From contig CAWFKS010000022.1 in NCBI GenBank assembly GCA_963816435.1, forward strand, positions 1-62,624: a stretch of DNA of 62,624 bases, written 5' to 3'. A program made the position numbers and the translations under genes. The notes below the pieces were generated by a model. That model searched no databases and was not told the DNA's origin. It saw only the letters and a program-made list of their open reading frames with translations. This stretch comes from CAWFKS01 sp963816435. GTDB lineage: Bacteria; Pseudomonadota; Alphaproteobacteria; Rhizobiales; Rhizobiaceae. Positions 49,700 through 57,318 of this stretch are shown piece after piece (the first letter of the stretch is position 1; each line of letters opens with the position of its first letter).

Positions 49700-50917
49700 C
49701 TATTCCCCGCTACCCGCGAGCTCGCTCGCCAGGCGGGCGCGCATGGTCTTGAGCCGGCTCCATAATTCCCGATGCTGGCGCAGCCGGTTCTTGGCGGCCT
49801 CGGTGCCACGGAAAGCGGCGACGGTTGCGCGGCCGAGCGGTGTGAAGCCGACATAGGCGTCGTCCAGAGCGTGCGTCTCGTCGCACCAGGTTTCCTTGTA
49901 CTGCTCGTAGCCGATGCCCAGATCGTAGTCGGCGAGGCCGCGCGCGCAGCACTCCTCGATATGGTGGAAGGTCAGGACCTGACCGGGGCTCTGGGCCATC
50001 AGCTCGTCGTGGACATAGGTCATGAAGTAGATGTTGATGCGTCCGTTGAAGATGCCGGACCCGATCACGGCGCGCGTGGTGCCTCCCACCGACAGCCGCG
50101 ACATCTCCAGCAGCGGCTCCTGCTTTCCAGCGGAGCGGACGAGCAGGTCGTGGAAGAAGTCCATCACGCCAGGCTGCCCGAAACTGTTGGACTTGCCCTG
50201 CTCGGCAAGCCTCAGCGGCTTTTCGCGGGCGAAGAAGTCGAGAGCGGCTTCGGCCTGGTCGAAATCTCTCACGGTGCCGGCCGCGAGCGCGCCGACGGCC
50301 TTCATCTTGCGTTCCTTGTAGCGGATCTTGCGCTTGCGCGCGCCGCCGCCGCGCGTCGACAGAAGCTCGTCGAAATCGGCGTTCAGCGAAAACGAGTAGC
50401 CTTCACTCGCGCTCGGCATGTGCGGCAGCGCCGCGAGCGGCTGCCACATCCCGTCATGCTCGCGTGGCATGCGCTCGAGCACGGCGCAATCGACACCGCG
50501 CAGCGCGTCGGCGAAGAGCCGCATAAGGGAGTTGCGTTCCATTGCGGCGACGACCGCTGCCGCCTCGGGGCTCCAGAGGCCGAAATTGTAGCCGGCATGC
50601 GCTCCACCGATCCATTCGGCGCAGCGCGCCGGGCCATGGGAGCGGATGGCGATCGGCAGGATGAAACCGGGGCGCCCGTCGAGCCGCCCCAGGATTACCG
50701 CCGGCGTAGCGCCTTCGTGCGGCAGGACGTGCCGGGCATATGAAGCGGCCCAGTCGTAACGCTGGAAAACGGTACCGACGCCGCACGTCTCGAGCTGGCG
50801 CCACTCCGCCTCGATTGCCGCCAGGTCCTCGTGCCGCTCCACGCGCAGCCGGCCGGCCGCGGCCCAGGGCGCATACGAGGCGTCCGTCTCCACGATCAGC
50901 CGCGGCTGGATGTTCAT
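49700..50917 (-). CDS. FemAB/GNAT-like acetyltransferase (BioF2/CelD type)
   Basis: This 405-residue intact protein has the BioF2-like domain at its core (RKRKIRYKERKM), then FFHDLLVRSAGK, FMTYVHDELMAQSPGQ and DYDLGIGYEQYKETWCDE. The latter is the part that closes the acyl-CoA or aminoacyl site. It is homologous to the one at 36447 but clearly divergent. Such proteins are frequent in exopolysaccharide and cellulose loci, where acyl decoration of the polymer is presumed. ATG 50917 (MNIQPRL) is selected over an upstream codon at 50950. Coupled to the downstream glycosyltransferase. Confidence 0.8.
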   Translation of the reverse strand: MNIQPRLIVETDASYAPWAAAGRLRVERHEDLAAIEAEWRQLETCGVGTVFQRYDWAASYARHVLPHEGATPAVILGRLDGRPGFILPIAIRSHGPARCAEWIGGAHAGYNFGLWSPEAAAVVAAMERNSLMRLFADALRGVDCAVLERMPREHDGMWQPLAALPHMPSASEGYSFSLNADFDELLSTRGGGARKRKIRYKERKMKAVGALAAGTVRDFDQAEAALDFFAREKPLRLAEQGKSNSFGQPGVMDFFHDLLVRSAGKQEPLLEMSRLSVGGTTRAVIGSGIFNGRINIYFMTYVHDELMAQSPGQVLTFHHIEECCARGLADYDLGIGYEQYKETWCDETHALDDAYVGFTPLGRATVAAFRGTEAAKNRLRQHRELWSRLKTMRARLASELAGSGE

Positions 50918-51230
50918 GCAGGCAACCTTTCGAACCGGCGTTTGCCACACGATCCGGGACCGGCGGCTCTCGACGTTCCGTCCCCGCCCGGAACGTTCGG
51001 CGCGCCTCCGTGCAGTCGCTGACGCCGGAAGCCAGGCCGGGATACCCGATCTCGCTTAAGAAACCGTCTAGCAAGAGCGTTCAATTGGAACTGGCCGGCC
51101 GCAACGGGGCGGCGCGAACCCGTTCCGCAGGCTGTGCGCGGGCTCCGCATTAACTCTTTGTTACCCATGTCTGCTTAGGTTTCGGAAACGATCTCCCCAG
51201 CCTCACTCCTCCAGGGACACGCCTCCAGCC
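50918..51230. other. intergenic region, divergent promoters expected
   Basis: The 313-nt gap lies between the leftward acetyltransferase gene and the rightward coiled-coil protein gene. No convincing promoter pair, palindrome or small gene was recognised. Confidence 0.4.
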
Positions 51231-52706
51231 ATGCAGCACGCCAGACCCAGCCAGACGCAAGGCAGTTCGCTCCTCACGCTGGCGCCGGCGGACATCACCC
51301 CGGACGAGGAAGCACCGTCGCGGAGTGACAAGGCCAAGGGACGCGAAGGCGGCGGAACCTGGTCGGCGCTGGGTGGCCTGCTGCGCCGGCGCGGCGCTGC
51401 GCATGACGAGCAGGCCGCCTCGAAGGACAATCGCCAGGGATCGGCCGGCAACGGCACTTCCTCGCTGTGGGAAGCCGACGAAGCAGACACCGGCGTGCGT
51501 CTGCGCCTCCACGAGACGACGGTTGCCGCATATCAATCCGGCTCCGGCAACCGGCACGAGCCGGCGCACGACGAAGAAGATCCGAGAGCAGGCGTGCGTG
51601 CCGAACTGCAGGCGGTGCGCCGGCGAATGGCCGCGATGCAGGCCGGAATGGCGGACGATGAGCAGGGCGATGCGGGCACCGCATTCGGCCGGTCTCCCCC
51701 TTACGCCCAGGCCGAGGCGAGCGCTGCGCTACGGGCCGAACTCGCCTCGATCCGCCAGCAGATCATGGAACTGCAGGAAGCGGAGGAGGACGAGGAGGCC
51801 GGATGGGAGTCGGCGCCAGCCGACGACGCCGTTCCGTCGGGCTTCGCCAATCCCGCCGGGCTTCGCGCCGAACTCGCCGCCGTGCGCGGTCAGATCGCCG
51901 AACTGCTGCGCGAGATGGCCGAAGACGACGCTGCCCTGGCCCACGAAGACGATGCCGGTGCCGCCATCGCGGCTGCTCTACGAGAGGAACTGCAGGCGCT
52001 GCGCTGCCAGATCGGCGAGATCCAGCAGGCGATCGCCTCGCAGCCGGCCGCAGAGGCCGCTCGCCCGGCCGGCGAGGACGGGCACGCCGTCTCGTCGCTG
52101 ATGCGCGACGAGTTGAGTTTCCTGAGAGACCAGATTGCCGAAATGCAACGGACGGCGGCCGCCCGGGATGCCATTGCAGCGGCCGCCGAGCATTCCACCG
52201 TTCGTGGCGACCGCGACCGTGACACCGGCGAAGCAAGCGCCCTGCGCCAGGAGCTCGAAGCACTTCGCGAGCAGATCGCCGAGATGCGGCGCCAGCCGCG
52301 TCACGAAGAGGTCGACCGGTTGTCCGCGGCCGAAAGCAGGGGTGGCCACGCAAATGGCTCCGCACCGCAAGAAAGCGACGACGTGAACTGGCCGCAGGCG
52401 ACGCCGCTGCCGCCACACGCCGCGGCGATCGCCCCCCAATACTACCAGCCCGCGCCCTTCATGGGCCTGCCGCAGCTCTCATGGCCGTTTGCGCCGCCGT
52501 TCCACGCCGCACAGCCGACGATGTGGACGATGCCGCAGCAGGCCTGGGCGCCCCAAGGCACACGCACGACGGCGCACCACTACGTCCCGCGCCCGGCAAG
52601 GCAGCCGGCCGAAACGGCGGAGGATGACGAGTTTCGCGTAGCACTTCGCGATTTCCGCGACGCCATGCTCGACCTCTACGACGATCACCGGGGCCGCCGC
52701 GGCTGA
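51231..52706 (+). CDS. repeat-containing coiled-coil protein, uncharacterised
   Basis: This 491-residue acidic, soluble protein has no signal peptide. Six copies of a short helix occur at about residues 121, 166, 210, 249, 289 and 337, of the form LRxELxxxRxQIxEMQ (for example ALRAELASIRQQIMELQ and ALRQELEALREQIAEMR). They are joined by 20-30 residue variable, acidic linkers. The C-terminus is proline/tryptophan-rich (SWPFAPPFHAAQPTMWTMPQ) and ends in another helix, FRVALRDFRDAMLDLYDDHR. The ladder suggests a self-associating or scaffold protein, possibly for the neighbouring polysaccharide machinery. I do not recognise the family. ATG 51231 has a weak ribosome site. Confidence 0.7.
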   Translation: MQHARPSQTQGSSLLTLAPADITPDEEAPSRSDKAKGREGGGTWSALGGLLRRRGAAHDEQAASKDNRQGSAGNGTSSLWEADEADTGVRLRLHETTVAAYQSGSGNRHEPAHDEEDPRAGVRAELQAVRRRMAAMQAGMADDEQGDAGTAFGRSPPYAQAEASAALRAELASIRQQIMELQEAEEDEEAGWESAPADDAVPSGFANPAGLRAELAAVRGQIAELLREMAEDDAALAHEDDAGAAIAAALREELQALRCQIGEIQQAIASQPAAEAARPAGEDGHAVSSLMRDELSFLRDQIAEMQRTAAARDAIAAAAEHSTVRGDRDRDTGEASALRQELEALREQIAEMRRQPRHEEVDRLSAAESRGGHANGSAPQESDDVNWPQATPLPPHAAAIAPQYYQPAPFMGLPQLSWPFAPPFHAAQPTMWTMPQQAWAPQGTRTTAHHYVPRPARQPAETAEDDEFRVALRDFRDAMLDLYDDHRGRRG

Positions 52707-52817
52707 GGCTTTCGCCCTGCTGTGCGAATTGCGTCACCCCGCGACGCAAGGACGCGTGTTGCCACCGCCGCGCATGGTCAATAAGGCAAGCCAGCCGACC
52801 AACAGCGCGAGGGTGCA

Positions 52818-53714
52818 ATGACCGAGATCATCGACGGGAAGAAGATCGCCGACGAGGTGGTGGAGGCGGTCAAGGCCGCAACGGCCGAGCTCGCTCCGAC
52901 GGGCGTTCAGCCCGGTCTGGCGGTGGTGCTGGTAGGCGAGGACCCGGCCAGCCAGGTCTATGTCAGCTCCAAGTCGAAGCGCGCCAAGGAATGCGGCTTC
53001 CATTCCGTGCAGCACACACTGGCGGCCGACACCTCCGAAGAGGATCTTCTGGCGCTGGTCGCGGAACTCAATTCTGATCCCGTCATCCACGGTATCCTCG
53101 TCCAGCTTCCGCTGCCGGACCATATCGACGCCGGGCGCGTCATCCAGGCGATCGCGCCGGAGAAGGACGTCGACGGCTTCACCTTCGTCAATGTCGGCAA
53201 GCTGGTGACCGGCGAGACCGAAACCGCGTTCGTGCCGTGCACCCCGGCCGGCTCGATGCTGCTGATCGAGCGCATCCGCGGCAAGGATTTGTCGGGGCTT
53301 GAGGCGGTGGTCGTCGGCCGCTCCAACATCGTCGGCAAGCCGATGGCCAGCCTGCTTCTGGCCGCCAACGCCACGGTGACGACCGCCCACAGCCGCACCA
53401 AGAACCTGGCAGACGTATGCCGCCGCGCCGACATCCTGGTCGCCGCCGTCGGACGGCCCGAGATGATCAAGGGCGACTGGGTGAAGCCCGGCGCCACCGT
53501 CATCGACGTCGGCATCAACCGTATCCCCGCGCCCGAAAAGGGCGAGGGCAAGACGCGGCTGGTCGGCGACGTCGACTTCAATGCGGCCTCCGAGGTCGCC
53601 GGCGCGATCACGCCGGTGCCTGGCGGCGTCGGCAGGATGACGATCGCCATGCTGATGGCGGCGACCGTCACCTCCGCCTACCGCGCCGCCGGCAAGACAC
53701 CGCCGACGTTCTGA
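52818..53714 (+). CDS. folD: methylenetetrahydrofolate dehydrogenase/cyclohydrolase
   Basis: This 298-residue bifunctional enzyme interconverts 5,10-methylene-, methenyl- and 10-formyl-tetrahydrofolate. The catalytic lysine is in YVSSKSKRAKE. It has GILVQLPLPDHID, DVDGF, and the NADP-binding loop VVGRSNIVGKPMASLLL; PGGVGRMTIAMLM closes the domain. Length and motif order are standard. It is monocistronic between the coiled-coil gene and the GlxA-type regulator. Housekeeping gene for one-carbon supply. Confidence 0.96.
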   Translation: MTEIIDGKKIADEVVEAVKAATAELAPTGVQPGLAVVLVGEDPASQVYVSSKSKRAKECGFHSVQHTLAADTSEEDLLALVAELNSDPVIHGILVQLPLPDHIDAGRVIQAIAPEKDVDGFTFVNVGKLVTGETETAFVPCTPAGSMLLIERIRGKDLSGLEAVVVGRSNIVGKPMASLLLAANATVTTAHSRTKNLADVCRRADILVAAVGRPEMIKGDWVKPGATVIDVGINRIPAPEKGEGKTRLVGDVDFNAASEVAGAITPVPGGVGRMTIAMLMAATVTSAYRAAGKTPPTF

Positions 53715-53831
53715 GGCAGGGCAGGCGCGGCCACGACGGCCGGGCCCGCTGGTTCACGGACCGCCGGCGCGTTGCGCCACGGAAGCCGGCGCGCTTTCCG
53801 CGGCGCGCTCCTTCCTGTAGAAACCCGGGCC

Positions 53832-54794
53832 ATGTCCGATCCCGCACAAGCCGGCCGCCATTTCGCCTTCCTGCTGGTCGACAAGTTCTCGATGTTCTCG
53901 CTGGCCGCTGCCATCGACACGGTGCGCGCGGCGAACCGGGCGCTCGGGCGCGACTACTACTCATGGACGACCGTGTCGGCGGATGGCGAGGCGGTGATCG
54001 CCTCCAACGGCCTTCCGATCAAGATCGACTACGCGATCTCGGATCTGCCTTCGGCCGACATATTGTTCGTCTGCGTCGGGCTGACCACCGAGTTCCCCGG
54101 CAAGTCGAAGGTGCTCGGCGCACTGCGATCGTGGGGACGGCGCGGCGGCGCGCTGGGGGCGCTGTCGGTCGGCTCATACCTGCTGGCCGAGGCCGGCCAG
54201 CTCGAGGGACACCGCTGCACCATCCACTGGGAAAACCGCGCCGGCTTCAAGGAGCGCTTCCCCGAGATCGAATGCACCGGCTCGGTCTTCGAGATCGACC
54301 GCAAGCGTTACACCTGCGCCGGCGGCACCACCTCCATCGACCTGATGCTCGAAATCCTGCGCACCGACTTCGGGCCGGCGCTCGCCAACGAGGTCGCCAA
54401 CCAGTTCCAGCACGAGCGCATCCGCTCGGCGACCGACCGGCAGCGTGTCGGGCCGGAGCGCGACCTGACGGGCAAGTCGGAGAAGCTCAGGCGCATCGTC
54501 GAGCTGATGGCCGACAATCTCGACGAGCCGTTCTCGGCGGTGCAGCTCGCCCAGACCGCCGGTCTGTCGGTGCGCCAGGTCGAGCGGCTGTTCCTGCGCC
54601 ATCTCAACATGACGCCCGGGCGCTACTACATGCGGCTGCGACTGGAACGGGCGCGCGAGTTGCTGCGCCAGACCAACATGTCGATTCTCGACGTGGCGAT
54701 CGCCACCGGCTTTACCTCGCATTCCTATTTCGCCCAGAGCTACCGGCTGCAGTTCGGCCGGCCGCCGAGCGAGGAACGCCGCACCACCTACTGA
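53832..54794 (+). CDS. GlxA-family transcriptional regulator (DJ-1/PfpI + AraC)
   Basis: This 320-residue regulator has an N-terminal DJ-1/PfpI-like ligand domain (FAFLLVDKFSMFSLAAAIDTV, then GALGALSVGSYLLAEAGQL) and a C-terminal AraC double helix-turn-helix with SAVQLAQTAGLSVRQVERLF and ATGFTSHSYFAQSYRLQFG. Relatives such as GbdR and ArgR-type regulators control choline, glycine betaine or arginine catabolism. The active-site Cys of true peptidases is replaced by Ser in the LSVGS turn, as usual for regulators. ATG 53832 is used over an upstream codon at 53772. No adjacent catabolic operon suggests its target. Confidence 0.88.
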   Translation: MSDPAQAGRHFAFLLVDKFSMFSLAAAIDTVRAANRALGRDYYSWTTVSADGEAVIASNGLPIKIDYAISDLPSADILFVCVGLTTEFPGKSKVLGALRSWGRRGGALGALSVGSYLLAEAGQLEGHRCTIHWENRAGFKERFPEIECTGSVFEIDRKRYTCAGGTTSIDLMLEILRTDFGPALANEVANQFQHERIRSATDRQRVGPERDLTGKSEKLRRIVELMADNLDEPFSAVQLAQTAGLSVRQVERLFLRHLNMTPGRYYMRLRLERARELLRQTNMSILDVAIATGFTSHSYFAQSYRLQFGRPPSEERRTTY

Positions 54795-55112
54795 CCGGCG
54801 GCGGGTGCGGGTGGCCCAGCAAGGCCGCCCACGCTACTGAGGAGCTATGAGCAGGCTTCTTATCGCTCAAGGGGTTGGGCCTGGAGCGGTTCATCGGCTC
54901 ACCGAACCGATGAACCATTCCAGTATCCTGTTTTCGCGCAGTTCCGGACGGAAGACCGGATTCTACTTTTCCTGGAATTGCTCTCGGTGTCGCACGAGCG
55001 CGCATTCGCCGCTTCCGATGAGCCAAGCGGTGAGGCCCGCGCGAGGCGTGAGTCGGGCACGCCTTTCAGTCTGAAGCTCCTACCGGCTGCGTCACAACAC
55101 GCCGGAGCAACA

Positions 55113-55140
55113 AAAAAGCCCGGGAACCCGGGCTTCTTTC
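55113..55140. terminator. rho-independent terminator, probably bidirectional
   Basis: An A6 run precedes AGCCCGGG, a 2-nt spacer and CCCGGGCT, then TCTTTC. The 8-bp perfect stem is stable. It lies about 320 nt after the GlxA-type gene and just outside the island boundary. Confidence 0.8.
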
Positions 55141-55180
55141 GGTGTTTCAGGATCGTATCGGACGGTCTGAAACGGGAGTT

Positions 55181-55199
55181 TGGTGCCCAGGAGAGGACT
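55181..55199 (-). other. tRNA 3'-end remnant, putative attL (probably tRNA-Leu)
   Basis: The + strand TGGTGCCCAGGAGAGGACT is the complement of A-GT-CCTCT-CCTGGGC-A-CCA. This is the last bases of a T loop, a T-stem 3' strand, a 7-nt acceptor strand, discriminator A and CCA, exactly as expected of a tRNA 3' end and most like tRNA-Leu of alphaproteobacteria. The rest of the tRNA is absent. Such a truncated copy is what a tRNA-targeted integration leaves at the far end. Its 3' end points left, so the element extends to the right and the intact tRNA should lie beyond the window. Confidence 0.6.
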
Positions 55200-55452
55200 G
55201 ACCGCACTGGGCACCGCCATCATTGATTCTAAAGTGGAATTTCCTTCCCACTCGCGCCAAACGTGTGAACCTCTGTGTGAACATTGGCAAGGGGATTCTC
55301 GCATTGTGCGAGGACGATTTCGGTCGCCGGAACCGAACCACGCACCGAAGCCACAACGCCGGGCGCGGCTGGCGCTCTGAGAGCACGCTGATCGCCGATG
55401 GCCCGCCTGCAAAGACTTCCGAATGTAATATAAGGCGCGTGGAGGGAGTTAG

Positions 55453-55860
55453 TTATCCGCCAGACCGCTTTGCCACGCGCTGAAACATACCCGTTTCAGC
55501 AATCTGGCGGGCAGCATACTTGTAGAGACTCTTTTGCGCCTCGCTGCCCGGATGAAAATCCAAATCCGCTAGTATGCGCATGAGCTCAATGCGACTTGGT
55601 CGGACCCGTTCGAAATATTCTAGCAACTCATCCCCCGTCATTGCCAACAGACTGTCTAGAGGACGGTCGACCCGAGCGGTCGAGGTGTGGACTATCTCGG
55701 AAACGATCTCTTTGCGACGCGTTTTCGAGGGCAAATGACAGCCAACTTCCTCTGCCAACATTAGCAGTTCGGTATTAGTCAAGTTGCCATGTTCGAGTGC
55801 TGCCATCGCCCCACGCTCGCCAATCCATTCAAGCAGCAAACGAAGATTTTCTTTCGTCAT
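55453..55860 (-). CDS. small helical protein coupled to ParA, function unknown
   Basis: This 135-residue protein, predicted helical by eye, starts MTKENLRLLLEWIGERG and later has LPSKTRRKEIVSEIV and ELLEYFERVRPSRIELMRIL. Its ATG (55860-55858) overlaps the ParA stop (ATGA), a sign of tight co-expression. By position it could be the DNA-binding or adaptor partner of the ParA ATPase, like ParG/ParR-type proteins. However, no ribbon-helix-helix or HTH is obvious, so this is inference. Base composition is lower in GC than the core genes. Confidence 0.6.
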   Translation of the reverse strand: MTKENLRLLLEWIGERGAMAALEHGNLTNTELLMLAEEVGCHLPSKTRRKEIVSEIVHTSTARVDRPLDSLLAMTGDELLEYFERVRPSRIELMRILADLDFHPGSEAQKSLYKYAARQIAETGMFQRVAKRSGG

Positions 55861-56741
55861 GGGCATTTTGCAATGAACTCCCGAGTGAGGGCTCGAAACT
55901 GCCCAGCCTGTTTTGCCGCGTTTGCGCCGGAGATGTCGAACACTGGCAAGCGCTCTTGGGCAGCACGCCGCAATCCATCACCTTCTGTGATGTAGCTGTT
56001 GAACACCGTGCCCGCTCGCTGCAACCTGCGAAGCTCTTCTTGTTCGGACTGCTTGGGAGAGCCACCGTATTCACGTGCCATAGTGCCGATGGCTCCTGCG
56101 AAGGCTGTAGGAGTGTATTCAAGGTCTGGCGCTATCGTGCTCATCATCAGTGCCACATCATCATTGACCGTAGTTATCTCAGAAATGATCGTTGGAACAC
56201 CTATCGACGATTGCAAGTCTAGCTTCACAGGAGAAACACAGTAGTCGCAGGCGAAAATAATAGACCTTAGAACGTCTGATATTTCTGGGTGAGAATCTAT
56301 AAGAATGTAGTCATAATCATCCTCAATACCACGTATCGCATTCTCTATCACGCGCAAATGCCCTAAAAGGGCAAGATTATTTTCTCGTATGTTGTTTGTA
56401 GATGGGAGTTTATCTGTCGTAACGCTCGCTAGCCTCTTGTCGGCGACAACCACATCGACGCCCTCAGTTTGCGCCGTCCGGACGGTTAGCGGCACAGAAC
56501 TTCCACTTGCGCTATATAGCTGTTGAAACTTGTGAAATAGCGTTTGGTCTGGGAGCGTCCCATCACGAAAACCTTCGATCAATCTGGGAAAGAAGCGACC
56601 GGTGATCCCGCCACGCTGGTAGTCCGCGTCTATCACCAGAACCCGTTTGTGGTGGAACCGCGAAAGCGCTACCGCTATGTGGTAGCAGATCGTTGTCTTC
56701 CCAACGCCTCCCTTCTCGCTTATGAATCCTACAACTGGCAA
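55857..56741 (-). CDS. ParA-family ATPase
   Basis: This 294-residue ATPase has a deviant Walker A at the N-terminus, SEKGGVGKTTICYHIA (residues 8-23), with the second lysine (K9 or K10) typical of ParA/MinD. Walker A' follows in RVLVIDADYQRGG, and the Walker B/switch region in YDYILIDSHPEISD. It lacks a long N-terminal HTH, so it is of the short ParA type that pairs with a small DNA-binding partner. Such proteins position plasmids, integrative elements or protein clusters. It leads a two-gene operon on the minus strand, divergent from the primase gene. Confidence 0.88.
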   Translation of the reverse strand: MPVVGFISEKGGVGKTTICYHIAVALSRFHHKRVLVIDADYQRGGITGRFFPRLIEGFRDGTLPDQTLFHKFQQLYSASGSSVPLTVRTAQTEGVDVVVADKRLASVTTDKLPSTNNIRENNLALLGHLRVIENAIRGIEDDYDYILIDSHPEISDVLRSIIFACDYCVSPVKLDLQSSIGVPTIISEITTVNDDVALMMSTIAPDLEYTPTAFAGAIGTMAREYGGSPKQSEQEELRRLQRAGTVFNSYITEGDGLRRAAQERLPVFDISGANAAKQAGQFRALTREFIAKCP

Positions 56742-57318
56742 CCTCTGCCTCCCGACTCATCCTTTTGCCGATCATATAGCACAGACGCCGCGTCTCGGCT
56801 CGCTGTTGCAGTCGCCTTGTTCGGCATTGCGGCAATGCATATGGATGGGGCGTCATGCTGACAACGCGGGCGTGGGCGGCGACCCACAATCGGCACTGTA
56901 GATTTGCCAACCTGCTGCTGAATCGTGACGGATCAGCATTGCACCCTATGTCGCAGGCTGCAATGTAGCCTCAGGCCATCCTTTGTCTAGTGGAGTTTAT
57001 CTGTCTCGCATTTTGAGAGATATGCAATTTTCGATTCTCCTGTTTCTTGGCCACATGGAATTGTTTCCAACTCACATTTGCTAGGTCGCACGGTCGTTAC
57101 TATATCAGGGATGCGATGACGGAAAGAAAATCACCGGCGCGACCAGCCTATCGGTCCCGCCGGGTTTCTCCGCCAACGCAAGGCGACGGCGGGGCCGTGG
57201 CCGCCCCAATGAAGCCCGCTGATTTTCTTTCTAAATCGCAAACCCAGAAACCCAGCGGACCCCCTTGCAACGTGCTTGCGCGCGATCGATCGCGCACGCC
57301 TATCCGCGAGTTTTCGAA
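56742..57318. other. divergent regulatory region between parA and the primase gene
   Basis: This 577-nt region is AT-richer than the core. It contains a candidate rightward promoter at 57078-57106. A possible reading frame from ATG 57116 (MTERKSPARP) would overlap the primase start, but its composition is low-complexity and I do not support it as a gene. Confidence 0.4.
57078..57106 (+). promoter_or_regulatory. candidate sigma-70 promoter for the primase-helicase gene
   Basis: TTGCTA (57078-57083) and TATATC (57101-57106) are separated by exactly 17 nt and lie about 210 nt upstream of the chosen start. The match is by eye, and the long leader leaves room for an unrecognised small gene. Confidence 0.35.

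Larger units (their letters stand above)
54795..55452. other. intergenic junction between core genome and right-hand island
   Basis: This 658-nt stretch has no supportable gene. It contains a strong terminator at 55113-55140 and the tRNA 3' remnant at 55181-55199. GC-rich core-like sequence gives way to lower-GC DNA toward 55450. A pair of TGTGAAC direct repeats lies at about 55264-55281. Confidence 0.5.

Noticed and set aside
55092..55412. Minus-strand frames across the island boundary as an integrase remnant
   Set aside because: No catalytic residues or motifs of tyrosine or serine recombinases were found, and the composition looks non-coding.
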